Source: Sorex araneus (lineage: Eukaryota > Chordata > Mammalia > Eulipotyphla > Soricidae). From it: a DNA stretch of 64,000 bases. The stretch is taken from the NCBI RefSeq assembly GCF_027595985.1, contig NC_073303.1, forward strand, positions 19,166,770 to 19,230,769, in the 5' to 3' direction. The notes beneath the pieces were generated by a model. That model ran no database searches, had not been told where the DNA came from, and was given only the letters and a program-made list of their open reading frames with translations. Shown here piece after piece: positions 22,185 through 32,839 of the stretch (the stretch's first letter is position 1; the number at the start of each line of letters is the position of its first letter). A program made the position numbers and the translations under genes.

Positions 22185-22482
22185 TTTCGGTTTGGTTTGA
22201 TTTTTGTCTTCCAAAGCAGAGTTTTGAGTACTCAGGGATTCCTTCTGGCATTACTTGAGCAATTAATCCAGGTGGTTCAGTGCGTGGGCCTAAGGTTGTG
22301 GAGCTGCTCAAAGCCCTGTTATGTCTGAGGCTGCCGCCATGTTGGGTTGGAACAGTGCTTGGGGCCTTGAGGGTCAAACCTGGAAGTGCTTAGGAAACCA
22401 TGTGGTGCTAGAGTTTATCTTGGGTCCTGGTGCCTACAAAGCATATGCCTTGTCCTCGGAGGATCTCCCAGGCTTCCTCTGC
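22185..22482 (-). repeat. Old SINE debris, possibly two copies
   Basis: GGGATTCCTTCTGGCATTAC (22238 on) and GCTTAGGAAACCATGTGGTGC (22388 on) are two degraded minus-strand cores. Confidence 0.45.
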
Positions 22483-22514
22483 ACAATTCTTGTTACTCCC
22501 ACTGACCCAGAATA

Positions 22515-24040
22515 ACAGCTTGATAAGTGGGAACTTTTAAAAATTATAATTATCAGAAGCTATATTTGTGCTACATTCAAGTTTTTCTCACAACCTGCCA
22601 TTATGTTTGTATTTTCTCTCCGATTCTAGTTTCTAATATATATATATATATATTTATTATTTAGTTTTTCACAAATATGAATCTGAATGTGAGATTCAGC
22701 ACATTCCAACTCAGCACTCATATTATCCCAGATATAATTAAGTCAAAGATCAAGTCAATGGAATATGTGCCACCACTTGGACAAGATCTATTTGTTTGGG
22801 ATTCGCTTCAAATGAGAGAATCACTGTGTTAGGACTTCCAAGCCTTTGTCTCTCTTGACTAATAATATTGGTTGGTTTGTTCATTGAACAGTTGATGAAT
22901 TTTCTGTATGTGTCTATCTGGAGCCAAGAACTGTGTTAGGTCCTTGGGTTTCTCAGGGATCAGGGGAGATGAGAGTTGGAACTCCTCTCCTGACAATCAA
23001 CAAAGGAAAGGGAAGCAATACAGGTTGTGATAAGGTAATCATACATTTATGGAAGAATAGTGGGGCAAGGTGGGCTGGGAGAGTCAGGGGGTACAATTCT
23101 AAGTCAGGATATCTCTGTAGGATTCTGCAGGAGAATGTTTATTCTGGACTTTTAGTCCAGAGAGGTGAGGGAGTGGACCATGTGGATATGTCAAGGAAAA
23201 CCATTCCCAGCCAAACCAGCCTGAGCATGAGTCTGAGGCAGGAGACAGCTTGGCTTGTTGGAAGGATAGCATAGAGGATGAAGAGCAAAGAAGAGCCAAG
23301 AAGATGGGGTCTGAACAATTGAGGGTGTCCTAACTTCACGATTGTGTGGGCTCTCGTAGGACTTTGCCTTTAATTGAGATGGAAGGGCCAGTGGATGCTT
23401 CAGAGCAAAAAGCTGTCACCTGAGGCAGTTGATTGGTGGATGGGAGCTGGTGCTGTTGGCGGCAAGGCCTCTAAGAAGGGCCAACGCCCTTCATCCCTGC
23501 TGAAAGATGGATTTCAGTCCCGGGGGTGAGAAATGGCAACACTGGAAGGTAGATCTGATCTCAAAGGTAGATCCAATTAGATCTCAAAGATAGATCTAAG
23601 TAGACCAACCAAATCCAGTTAGATTTGGGGTATGGAAGAGAGGAATAAAGACTAAGTCCATGCTTTGGGTACAGGAGCGAGAGAGAATTAGAAGGTTGAA
23701 ATAACCGTTTCTTGAAATTTGTATTTAAGAATTGCCTGACACATGAACTCTGAGAGAATAGATGTCTGGGCTAGAAGATTTCCTCCTACTTGCTGGGAAA
23801 ATTCAGGAGCATCCATATTTGAGAGATGATCAGGGTTTCAGAAAGACCAGGTTTCACAAGTACTTTTAAAACATTCCAATGGGCAGCACCAGAGAGATAG
23901 AAATATATATACACAGAGAAAGGGAGATAGATTGAGAGAAAAAGAGAGCTGTTTGTACTCCCTGAGTGTCAAACAATTAATCTAGGTTTTATATTTTTTC
24001 CCTTATCCCCACTGTGCTCATTGAAATAACCCTTTTTCAT
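22515..24040. other. No gene; short internal repeats
   Basis: Mixed sequence with a (TA)n at about 22634-22652 and a cluster of AGATCT-containing repeats at 23546-23630. No interspersed repeat is confidently assigned. Confidence 0.4.
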
Positions 24041-24041
24041 A

Positions 24042-24225
24042 TTTGTTTTTTTTTTGGGGGGGTGGGTGGGTCAATATCCAATGGTACTCAGGGCTTACTC
24101 CTGGCTCAGAACTAAGGGATCACTCCTGGTGGGGCTCAGGGGACTATATGGGATGCCAGGGATCTCACTGGATCTTCCATGTGTGAGACAAGAGTTTTAC
24201 CCACTGTACTATCTCTCTGGCCCTT
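24042..24225 (-). repeat. Old tRNA-type SINE
   Basis: T/G-run, ACTCAGGGCTTACTCCTGGC, GGACTATATGGGATGCC and end TACTATCTCTCTGGCCC. Confidence 0.8.
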
Positions 24226-24619
24226 TAAATTTCACTTTTTAAAGAGCCCAGTGGCCAGTGCTCTCTCCACAGCAGAGGGCGCTGAGGAGGCCTGAGGATG
24301 ATCTTGGGGCTGAGATCCAGAGCCTGGCGATGGTGGATTCCATCAACCCCGTTTGGAGAGCCTCTGTACCTAGGGCCAAAAGCCAGATGTTTCTGGGAGG
24401 ATGGGATGCTATGTGTGTGGGGTGGGGAACTCCCAGAGAACTTTCTTTGCCACTTGAACATTTTGATTATTGGTATTGTTGTGGGTAAAAGATCAGGCAT
24501 CCAGAGCTGAGGGCCTGCGTGTATCTGGAGAGGAAAGAGGGTCAGGTACAGAAAGGAAGAATGCACTAGCCCCGTAACTAGGCTCTCCTGAAGAAGGGGG
24601 GTGAGTCTCCTCACCCCTG

Positions 24620-25050
24620 CGGTGTTTAATAACCACAAAGCTGGATGGCTCAGAACAATGAAACTTGATTCTTTCCTAGTTCCGGAGGCTAGAAATCCAG
24701 AATCAGGAAGGCAGCAACACCGTGCTCCTCCGAATTTCTAGGGAAAACGTTCATCATGGCTCCGCCTAGTTTCCAGTTGGCAGGTCTTGGTTCTTCTTCG
24801 TTTGTGGCAGCATAACTCCACCCTCTGCCTCTGTTTGACGTGGCCTGGTGTCTCCTGAGAAACTCCATCTTCTCTTCTTAGGAGAATAGCAGCCATATTG
24901 GATGCAAGATCTATTTTAATCCAGTTAGACCTTATCTTAACTAATTACATCTCCAAAGATCCCTATTTTCCAATTAAGGTCAGACTCAGAGATGCTGAGG
25001 AAACGACTGCAATGTATCTTTTGGGGTTGTGGGTTGGCACTGGAATACCC
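24620..25050 (+). mobile_element. MLT1-type LTR (ERVL-MaLR), solitary
   Basis: AATAACCACAAAGCTGGATGGC, TAGTTCCGGAGGCTAGAAATCC, TCTAGGGAAAACGTTC, CTTATCTTAACTAATTACATC and CCAATTAAGGTCAGACTCAG occur in the order of the MLT1/MaLR LTR consensus as I remember it. About 430 bases, diverged, no internal viral sequence on either side, so an old solo LTR. Confidence 0.6.
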
Positions 25051-25109
25051 AGAAGAAACGCCCAGTGCGTGGACCCGTATGTAAAAAGGAAAGTCGTTAC
25101 GTTGCTGAA

Positions 25110-26740
25110 CTTGTAAGCAGAGGTCAAATGGGTTGGGGAGTAACAGGAAGTATTCAGATAAGGGACTCTCTTTACGATACTCTTTCCATCTGTGCTTATG
25201 GCCCTGTTTTTTTTTTTTTCTGTTGAAGGCTTAAAAAAAATATTGTATAAATAAAAGGAATAAGAAAATAGAACTTCTCTGACTCACACATTGGGCAGAG
25301 CCGCAGACTCTTGTGATAATCAGGAGAGTCTCCACAGAAGTGTTGATGCTTGAGCTAGAGTATGAGGATAAAATCGCCATGTAATGAAGGGACAGGGCTT
25401 TCCAGATTTAAAAAAAAAATGCAAAAGCCCAATGCTAATTCACTGAAACACCCTAGGACTCCATCAGTGGGGAATCATTGCGGCTGGGGAGTCTTTCAAG
25501 GCATGGCCCTGGCTGCATACTTAATTTGTAATCACTCAGACAAGGATTTTTTTTTAAAGGAAGGGGCAGCAATGTCTCTGGTTTTAATAAATGCATGAAT
25601 AAGCCCAGGGCAACCTGGGAGAACGCTAGGACAATCTACGGGGAGGAGTTAGCTATTGGAGACATTCGCTGAGGCACAAATATGGAAACCCCACCCTCAT
25701 CCAGAACTGCAGAAATCAAAGGGCTGAATGTGGTATAAATTCCTCTGCCCTGATTGCATAAGGAGATGTGCCAACATTTTTCCTCTGATATATTCCTCTC
25801 TGCACAGAGGGCTGAACTGGATTCTTCAAACCCCGATCGTGAACTGAGATAGATTCTGAATCATCCCCAGGATCTAGGAAAATTAACTCCTCACTGATCT
25901 TCCCAGATAAGCACCCGAGCTTGTAGCTCTGAGCTAGGCGTTGGGCTCTGGTTAGGTTTTTCGGGTGCTAGAGGAACTCCCCTTTTTTGGCATAAGAATG
26001 CACAGGATGCCAGGAAAGTTCACGCTAGGTCATCTAAGGCTTTTTAAACGCGGGATGATTCATGGCTGGGGGTGGGGGAAGAGAGGGTGGTGAGGGGGAA
26101 GGAAGTGCTGAGCAGAGAGGCGGAGCAAAGTAATTATGAAATTGACTGCAGAAAAGCCAGCTCCCAGAGGGACGGGTCACGTGCTCTTACTATGGGTCCC
26201 CGAAGCTACAACTTTGGAACCGGAGGTGGGGGAAGGGGCCCCGGGAAACATCGTGATATCCGATTGGCTTTCCGAGGTCACGCACCCTGCCTGGCATATT
26301 GATTCCAATGACAACGTATCAATTTCTCTTCATAGCTGACAAAGAAGAAGTGCTCTGCCACGACAGCGCAGTTAACAGAATAAAAATTGGGCCACGGTGC
26401 TAGGCGCGAGCAATCCGTCTTCCTCGCCTTGATTTACTCGCATTCTAACTGACAGGGTCTTCCATTCTGAGCATTCAATTTGTACTTAAAAAGGGATTGT
26501 TTGTAATTTACAGTGTAAGTCAGTGCTGTTATTCTGCTCTGTCAGGAAGCATCTGTGCCTGGAGCTTTCTGCTCCAGCCGGTGCCACAGACACGAGCAAA
26601 TCCCTCTCCCGCATTGTCTGTCCTGAGAGCGCCCCCAAGACTTCCCGGAGTTAAACTTTGCAGCAGCCGGCGGAGGGGGGTTCTGGAAATAGCAGGCTGC
26701 CCGCAGCCCTTGCCGAAATCCTGATTTGGACTTGGGAACT
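25110..26740. other. Single-copy DNA, candidate conserved elements
   Basis: Repeat-free for about 1.6 kb apart from homopolymers. The part 26330-26560 (GGTGCTAGGCGCGAGCAATCC, then an AT-rich TTGTTTGTAATTTACAGTG) looks non-random and CpG-retaining. No exon supported. Confidence 0.4.
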
Positions 26741-26744
26741 GTAG

Positions 26745-27190
<446 letters not shown>

Positions 27191-27209
27191 GACTCTTCGT
27201 CTTTTGAGA

Positions 27210-27920
27210 AAACTTGGTAAAAAAAATTCCCCCCCCCTTAATCTCTTACCCTCATTTGGACCTGCTCTTCCTGACCAATACTGACTCCAGGAAAAATAAA
27301 GAAAGCAGTGGAGAAAGTAATTTACACCATATTTGATGTCATAACCTTAGAATAACAAGCCCGCTGTTGCCCAGGGTCTCGTTTGGAAGAGGTACTAAGT
27401 TTAACGTGTATCATAGCCACAGAGTTCATACTATGGTGGTCTTGGGTTTTGAGTTTCATTTGGAAAATGTATTTCTGAGGAAAACACAAATGCCAACTTG
27501 TTATTGGATTTCCAAATATCCCCAGCCAATACCGGGCAAGTTAAACTTCCTCTACACCTTAAAATGTTGTCCATTTTCTTTTCACAGGCACATTATACTC
27601 TACAGATGATTCAAGTAATAAATTGTGAATATTTCATAGGTTGCTGCTTTATGCTTGAACTTGGTCAGACTTACATGGGGCAAAACTTGTCAATAACAAT
27701 TGACAAAAATTTTCTCTCTTTCTTCTTGATACACCTAACATGCTGAGTGTATTAGATCATGATGTTTTCCAAAATGTGTTGTTTTTTAGGTGGCCTTAAG
27801 TTGTTTTCCAGCTAAGCTTCAATTGTGTATCTTTCACTATCAATGTCTAAAGCTATTTGTCACTGAGAGGCTTTAGGCCCAAATCAATTGGTCACCCTCT
27901 GCAAAACCAGCTGCAAGTCT
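27210..27920. other. No recognised feature
   Basis: AT-rich sequence without an assigned repeat. Confidence 0.4.
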
Positions 27921-27924
27921 AGAA

Positions 27925-28085
27925 TTTGTGTGGATTTGGTGTTGGAGGGCAGGGGCCTTGGGGCCACACATAGCAGCATTTAGGTTCACTCCTGGTGGTG
28001 CTAACGGGATCAAATGAGGGGCCAGGGATGGGAAGTGGGTCAGCTGCATGCAAGGCAAGAAACTTCTGTACTATTTCTCTGGCCA
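27925..28085 (-). repeat. Old tRNA-type SINE
   Basis: TTGGGGCCACACATAGCAGC, TTCACTCCTGGTGGTGCTAAC and end TACTATTTCTCTGGCC. Confidence 0.75.
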
Positions 28086-28221
28086 GCCTCTTAAATCTAT
28101 TTTTATTTTTGTTATTTTTTAAACAGAGTTTCCCATCAATTTTTCAGGGTAGCAAAGTACTTGAAAGTACCCCACATTATAAAATAAAAAGGTAGTGTTA
28201 TAGATGACCCTAACGATGTTT

Positions 28222-28292
28222 TGTGTATGTGGAGGTCAAACCCAGGGCCTCACATGCAAGGCCTATGTTCTACCACTGAGCCACATTGCCAC
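28222..28292 (-). repeat. tRNA-Ala-like SINE head
   Basis: The complement of AGGGCCTCACATGCAAGGCC and CTACCACTGAGCCACATTGC reads as a tRNA-Ala-type head (GCTCAGTGGTAG), like the copy at 16457. A (CA)n stretch follows at 28298-28343. Confidence 0.5.
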
Positions 28293-28359
28293 TTGAAACA
28301 CACACACATATGCACGCACATGCACACACACATGCACAGCATACATACATGCAAACAGC

Positions 28360-28508
28360 TGCGGGTCAGAGAGCTACTATAGGAGAAGGCACAGCCTTGT
28401 GTGTGGCTGACCCAGATTCCATCCCTGGCACTCCATAAGATCTCCTGAGCCCTGCCAGAAGAGATTCCTGTGCGTATTCTAGGAATACTCCCCACAAACC
28501 AGTAAACT
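28360..28508 (+). repeat. Old tRNA-type SINE
   Basis: GGGTCAGAGAGCTACTATAGG head, CAGATTCCATCCC box B, GATCTCCTGAGCCCTGCCAG. Confidence 0.75.
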
Positions 28509-28514
28509 ACACAA

Positions 28515-28725
28515 AACCATTTGGGGGGCATTTTGTTTTGTTGTGGGTGCTGCCCAAGTGGTGCTCAGGAAGTGGGGGTGAGTACTCCTGTGTTTGCTGA
28601 CATGCAGGCAGCTCAGTGCTAACACCTGAGGACTAGGTGATGTGGAGCTTTAGGGCCTTGCAAGGCCAGGGGCCACCAAGCGTGCAAGGCATGCCCCGAA
28701 CCCTGGACGACCCTAAATCTCCAGC
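28515..28725 (-). repeat. Old SINE debris
   Basis: GGTGCTGCCCAAGTGGTGCTC and GTGCAAGGCATGCCCCGAACC. Strongly diverged. Confidence 0.45.
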
Positions 28726-28987
28726 TTCCCTGACAGATTTGTTTTGCAGGCATCTCACAGAGGTGCCAGTGAGATTATCCCCTTCTCCCAGGTGAGATGA
28801 TCCCTTCACCAAGTTTATTCTCAGATAACAAACAAACAAACAACAACAACAAAATGGAATCAGGTTCATGGTGTACATTGCAAGGGGGGAAAGAGTAAGA
28901 AGGTGACTAATTTATAGAAAGTTGTCCCAGGATTCTGAGGGTTCCAATTGAGTTCTTTCAAAACCAATTCCTGAACTCTCATCATCT

Positions 28988-29237
28988 GTCACTGTCACTG
29001 TCATCCCGTTGCTCATTGATTTGCTCGAGCGGGCACCAGTAATGTCTCCATTGTGAGACTTGTTGTTACTGTTTTTGGCATATTGAATATGCCACGGGTA
29101 GCTTGCCAGGCTCTGCTGTGTGGGCGAGATACTCTCGGTAGCTTGCTGGGCTCCCCGAGAGGGGTGGAGGAATTGAACCCAGGTCGGCTGCGTGCAAGGG
29201 CTGCATGTGCCCCACCACTGTGCTATGGCTCCAGCCC
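28988..29237 (-). repeat. SINE family B, full length
   Basis: Tail CACTGTCACTGTCATC at left, body, box B complement (GGAATTGAACCCAGG) and head end GGCTCCAGCCC. CTCATCATCTGT at 28978-28989 and 29238-29249 is a 12-base target-site duplication. Confidence 0.96.
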
Positions 29238-29259
29238 CTCATCATCTGTGTCAGTGATT

Positions 29260-29453
29260 ATTTTTTCTTGGAGGTGGGGTGATGGTGTTAGTGGTTCTCA
29301 AGAGAACCGAGAGATTCTCAAGGCTAACCCCTGGCTCTGTGCTTAGTGATCACTTCTGCTGGGGTTCAGAGAACAATATGGGGTGCTGGGATCACTCCAG
29401 GGTCAGCCACGTTCAAGGCAAGCACCCAGTCTGCTGTATTATCTCCCGGGCCC
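29260..29453 (-). repeat. Old tRNA-type SINE
   Basis: CCTGGCTCTGTGCTTAGTGATC, GGGGTTCAGAGAACAATATGG and end TTATCTCCCGGGCCC. Confidence 0.78.
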
Positions 29454-29454
29454 A

Positions 29455-30228
29455 CCTGTGCTGGTCTTTAGAAATATAGCATGCAACCTTCCCACAAGTA
29501 TAATTACAACTCTTATTATTTTATTAAGCCAGAGGAAGGTATCACGAGGTGGGAAACTAAGCTCCCGAGTGGAGCCCAAGAAGCTCTTGGGTCCTCCTGG
29601 CAATTCTCTTCTTGGGGGCTCAGGGCTGGAGGATGCAAAGGTCATGGAAACCAACCAAGTGGAGCTTGGGGGTCCCAAGGTCAAATGTAGAAGTACTCAG
29701 GGGACCAGCAGTGCTGTACCTTGCTGATTCTTAGGGGTTCATGTGGTGCCAGGGATGTTAAAAGAAAGTCAGCTGTATGTAACTGCTGCTTAACCCATCA
29801 GCCTTGTAGTTTCAAATTTTAAGCCACGTTAAGTGAAAAAGGAACAAGCAGATCAAACATGGTTTTACTCACCTAATACATTTGGAGTATTTTCACTTCA
29901 ACATTTAATCAATAAACAATGGAAATACATGTGTGCATATAGGAAGTGTGGGGCATATGTGAGTTAAGTTGAAAACCAAGGCATATTTCACTCTTGCACC
30001 CCCTCATCTTGGAGTCATGACATTTCCAGAGCTGCACAGTTGCGTTGGCCATTGCAATTATTCTAAAGCACCCATTTTTGTTTTCCGTTGCAGACAGAGA
30101 AGTACTTGAAATTGCCTAAAGTGTGTACTGCTAAATTGGCAGGCATGCCATATAAAGATTATCATTTCACTCTGCTGTTGGTGATAACGTTTACCCAAAA
30201 GTCTGTGCTGCTACAGTTTGGTAGGAGG
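29455..30228. other. Weak SINE debris, otherwise no feature
   Basis: 29690-29805 (AGTACTCAGGGGACCAGCAG, later GCTTAACCCATCAGCC) looks like a decayed minus-strand SINE. The remainder is AT-rich and unassigned. Confidence 0.35.
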
Positions 30229-30230
30229 GT

Positions 30231-30358
<128 letters not shown>

Positions 30359-30359
30359 A

Positions 30360-31295
30360 GAGGCTTTTTGTCTAAGTGCTTCATGCGGTGCACCCAGCCT
30401 GGTGGTTTGGATGACTGGTTCTAGTTTGGATGTGGCGAGCATCTGTTGTAGGAGTGTGTATGTGAGGTTTTCACTTTAGGTTTTAGTTTATTTTACTTTT
30501 CTGGCTTCCAAAGCTCTGTTTGGGAGAGCAGCCTAAGGAAAATATATTCGTTTTAGAATCACACTGTGATTTACTTCGATTTTACAATAGCATATGTAGA
30601 ATACCACCCTCCTTCCACTAGCATGGGTAAAGGTCTGCTAGTGTTTCCGTTAAAATTTCAAACTTTCTGAGACTTATTACACAGCCATAACAAATTGCTC
30701 CAGGCAGAAACTTGGCAAATCCTTCTTCGACGTAGGAGGAAAATTCTTTTTAACATTTTTTTAAAAGATAAAAATAAATAAATGTTTACCACTAAAATTT
30801 ACTCATAAGATCTGTCTCATCGGGGAGGCATTCCAATACAATCTCCTTTCTAGCTTCACATTTTGTTGTTTTGCAAATGTGAACTATTCACATGAGTGTG
30901 GGAATCAAATTTTGTAGGAGTTATACATTTCCCACTGACCTCTCAAGTTTTAAAAGAGTATTGTAGTGGAGTCTAATGCTTGTAACTCTGATTGATGGGA
31001 TTTTGAGAAGTGCTGGACCAATCAACTAAAATATATTTATGCTTGATCATGGTAGAAAGAAACATTTTTTCAAAAAGTGAGATTTGTTTGGCTGTGACTT
31101 CCTGATATGTGAGCTATCTTTCTTATCCTCCTGTTCTCAGGCCTTGATAAATAAATGCAAAATGAATGGTTACTAGTAAATCAATGAGAAAGATATCAAA
31201 AGCAACTTGGGGATTAAGACATCATCCTTATTCATAAGTCTCTTATTTAAATACTTACTATTTCATTACCTGAAAAATCTTTAAAGGTCGGAAAA
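30360..31295. other. AT-rich single-copy DNA
   Basis: No repeat or gene recognised in over 900 bases. Confidence 0.4.
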
Positions 31296-31297
31296 CC

Positions 31298-31450
31298 AGG
31301 AATCAGAGTGCTAGTACAGCAGGTAAGGGCACTCTGCCTACCCCTGATCTAGTCGACAGGACCAGGAATGATCCCTGAGCTCAGAGCCCACTTCCAGGTA
31401 TAGCCCAAAGTCCCCCCCCCCCAAACAAAAACAAAACAAAAAACTAAAAA
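31298..31450 (+). repeat. Old tRNA-type SINE
   Basis: AATCAGAGTGCTAGTACAGC head, GACCAGGAATGATCCCTGAGC, and tail CCCCCCAAACAAAAACAAAAC. Confidence 0.75.
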
Positions 31451-31570
31451 ACAGGCAGCCAGGTCCTGAAATACTCTGATTCCCCACAACTCTTCGCACC
31501 TCTTCGCGCTATTATAGATATTAAATGACCTCATTTTATGAAAGCCATGGCTGGTTCCAGAACTTAAGAA

Positions 31571-31794
31571 CTGTAGCACTGTAGCACTGTCTTCCCTTTG
31601 TTCATCAATTTGCTCCAGTGGATACCAGTAACGTCTCCATTGTGAGACTTGTTACTTTTTTTTTGGCATATCAAATATGCCATGGGGAGCTTGCCAGGCT
31701 CTGCCCTGCGGGCGGGATACTCTCGGTAGCTTGCAGGGCTCTCTGAGAGGGATGGGACGGAGGGATCGAACCCAGGTTGGCCAAGTGCAAGGGA
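31571..31794 (-). repeat. SINE family B, head-truncated
   Basis: CACTGTAGCACTGTC tail, full body, box B complement GGGATCGAACCCAGG, ends at GGCCAAGTGCAAGGG without the head. First arm of an inverted pair. Confidence 0.93.
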
Positions 31795-31826
31795 GACACA
31801 GAATAAAATTTGTTTTTTGTTTTTTT

Positions 31827-32020
31827 GAGCCACACCAATAGCACAGCGGGTAGGGTGTTTGCTTTGCACGTGGCAAGCTACCTAGAGTATCCTGGCAGAG
31901 CCTGGCAAGCTACCACCCGTGGCGTATTTGATATGCCAAAAACAGTAGCAACAAGTCTCACAATGGAGACTGGTTCCTGCTCGAGCAAATCAAGGAACAG
32001 GGATGACAGTGCTACAGTGC
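31827..32020 (+). repeat. SINE family B with box B deleted
   Basis: Head CAATAGCACAGCGGGTAGGG joins directly from GCACGTGG to CAAGCTACCTAGAG, losing the box B segment, then the full body and CAGTGCTACAGTGC tail. Second arm of an inverted pair. Confidence 0.93.
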
Positions 32021-32021
32021 T

Positions 32022-32135
32022 TCAGAGCCACACCAAGTGTGCTCAGAGACTACTTTCTACTGGACTTTCAGGGGCCACGCTGGGCTGGGGATTGAACCTC
32101 AGGCTCCTATTTGCAAAGCCTGATCGCCAGCTCTC
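32022..32135 (-). repeat. Old SINE fragment
   Basis: GAGCCACACCAAGTGTGCTC and GGGGATTGAACCTCAGGC, minus orientation. Confidence 0.6.
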
Positions 32136-32615
32136 TTTTGAGACTTGGTTTTACCCCTGGCCCTCCGTTTGTTTGTCACTGCTGTTTAAAAACACACAGA
32201 CATTTATTTTTATTAAAGTTTCTCCAAGTATTAATTGAAAATAATTTTTTCATTTATAATACATTTATCAATCAACATTTTATGAAATTTAAGTGTATTA
32301 AACTTATATATTCAGCTAGCTGTAATTACATAAATAATACATTTTTCTATATAAAAATAATGTACCTAGCCACCTGTTTGGAGATGCAATAAGAAAGGCT
32401 GTGAAAAATATCAAGTTCTGCTCTAGATATAATTGAAACATAAATCCTACCCATTGAAAACTTTAAGGATCAAACCCTAAGATCACTCAGAAAAAAGAAA
32501 TGGCATGAACTTTTACTAACAAATCTGATTCCAGTTGAATTGATCTGATTAGAATGCTAGTTAACTGACCCCAACATTTTTAGATGATCAGCTATTAGTC
32601 ATAGTGCAGCCTTAT
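32135..32615. other. AT-rich, no feature
   Basis: No repeat or gene recognised. Confidence 0.4.
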
Positions 32616-32633
32616 TCTCTCTTGTCTTTATTT

Positions 32634-32824
32634 ATTTATTTATTTAATTTTTTTTTTTTGGCTTTTTGGGTCACACCCGGCGATGCACAGGGGTCACTCC
32701 TGGCTCATGCACTCAGGAATCACCCCTGGCGGTGCTCAGGGGACCATATGGGATGCTGGGATTCGAACCCGGGTCGGCTGCGTGCAAGGCAAACGCCCCA
32801 TCCGCTGTGCTATCGCTCCAGCCC
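32634..32824 (-). repeat. SINE family A, full length
   Basis: (ATTT)n and T-run tail, near-consensus body, end ATCGCTCCAGCCC. CTCTTGTCTTTATTT at 32619-32633 and 32826-32840 is a 15-base target-site duplication. It is the last full SINE before the promoter. Confidence 0.97.
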
Positions 32825-32839
32825 ACTCTTGTCTTTATT

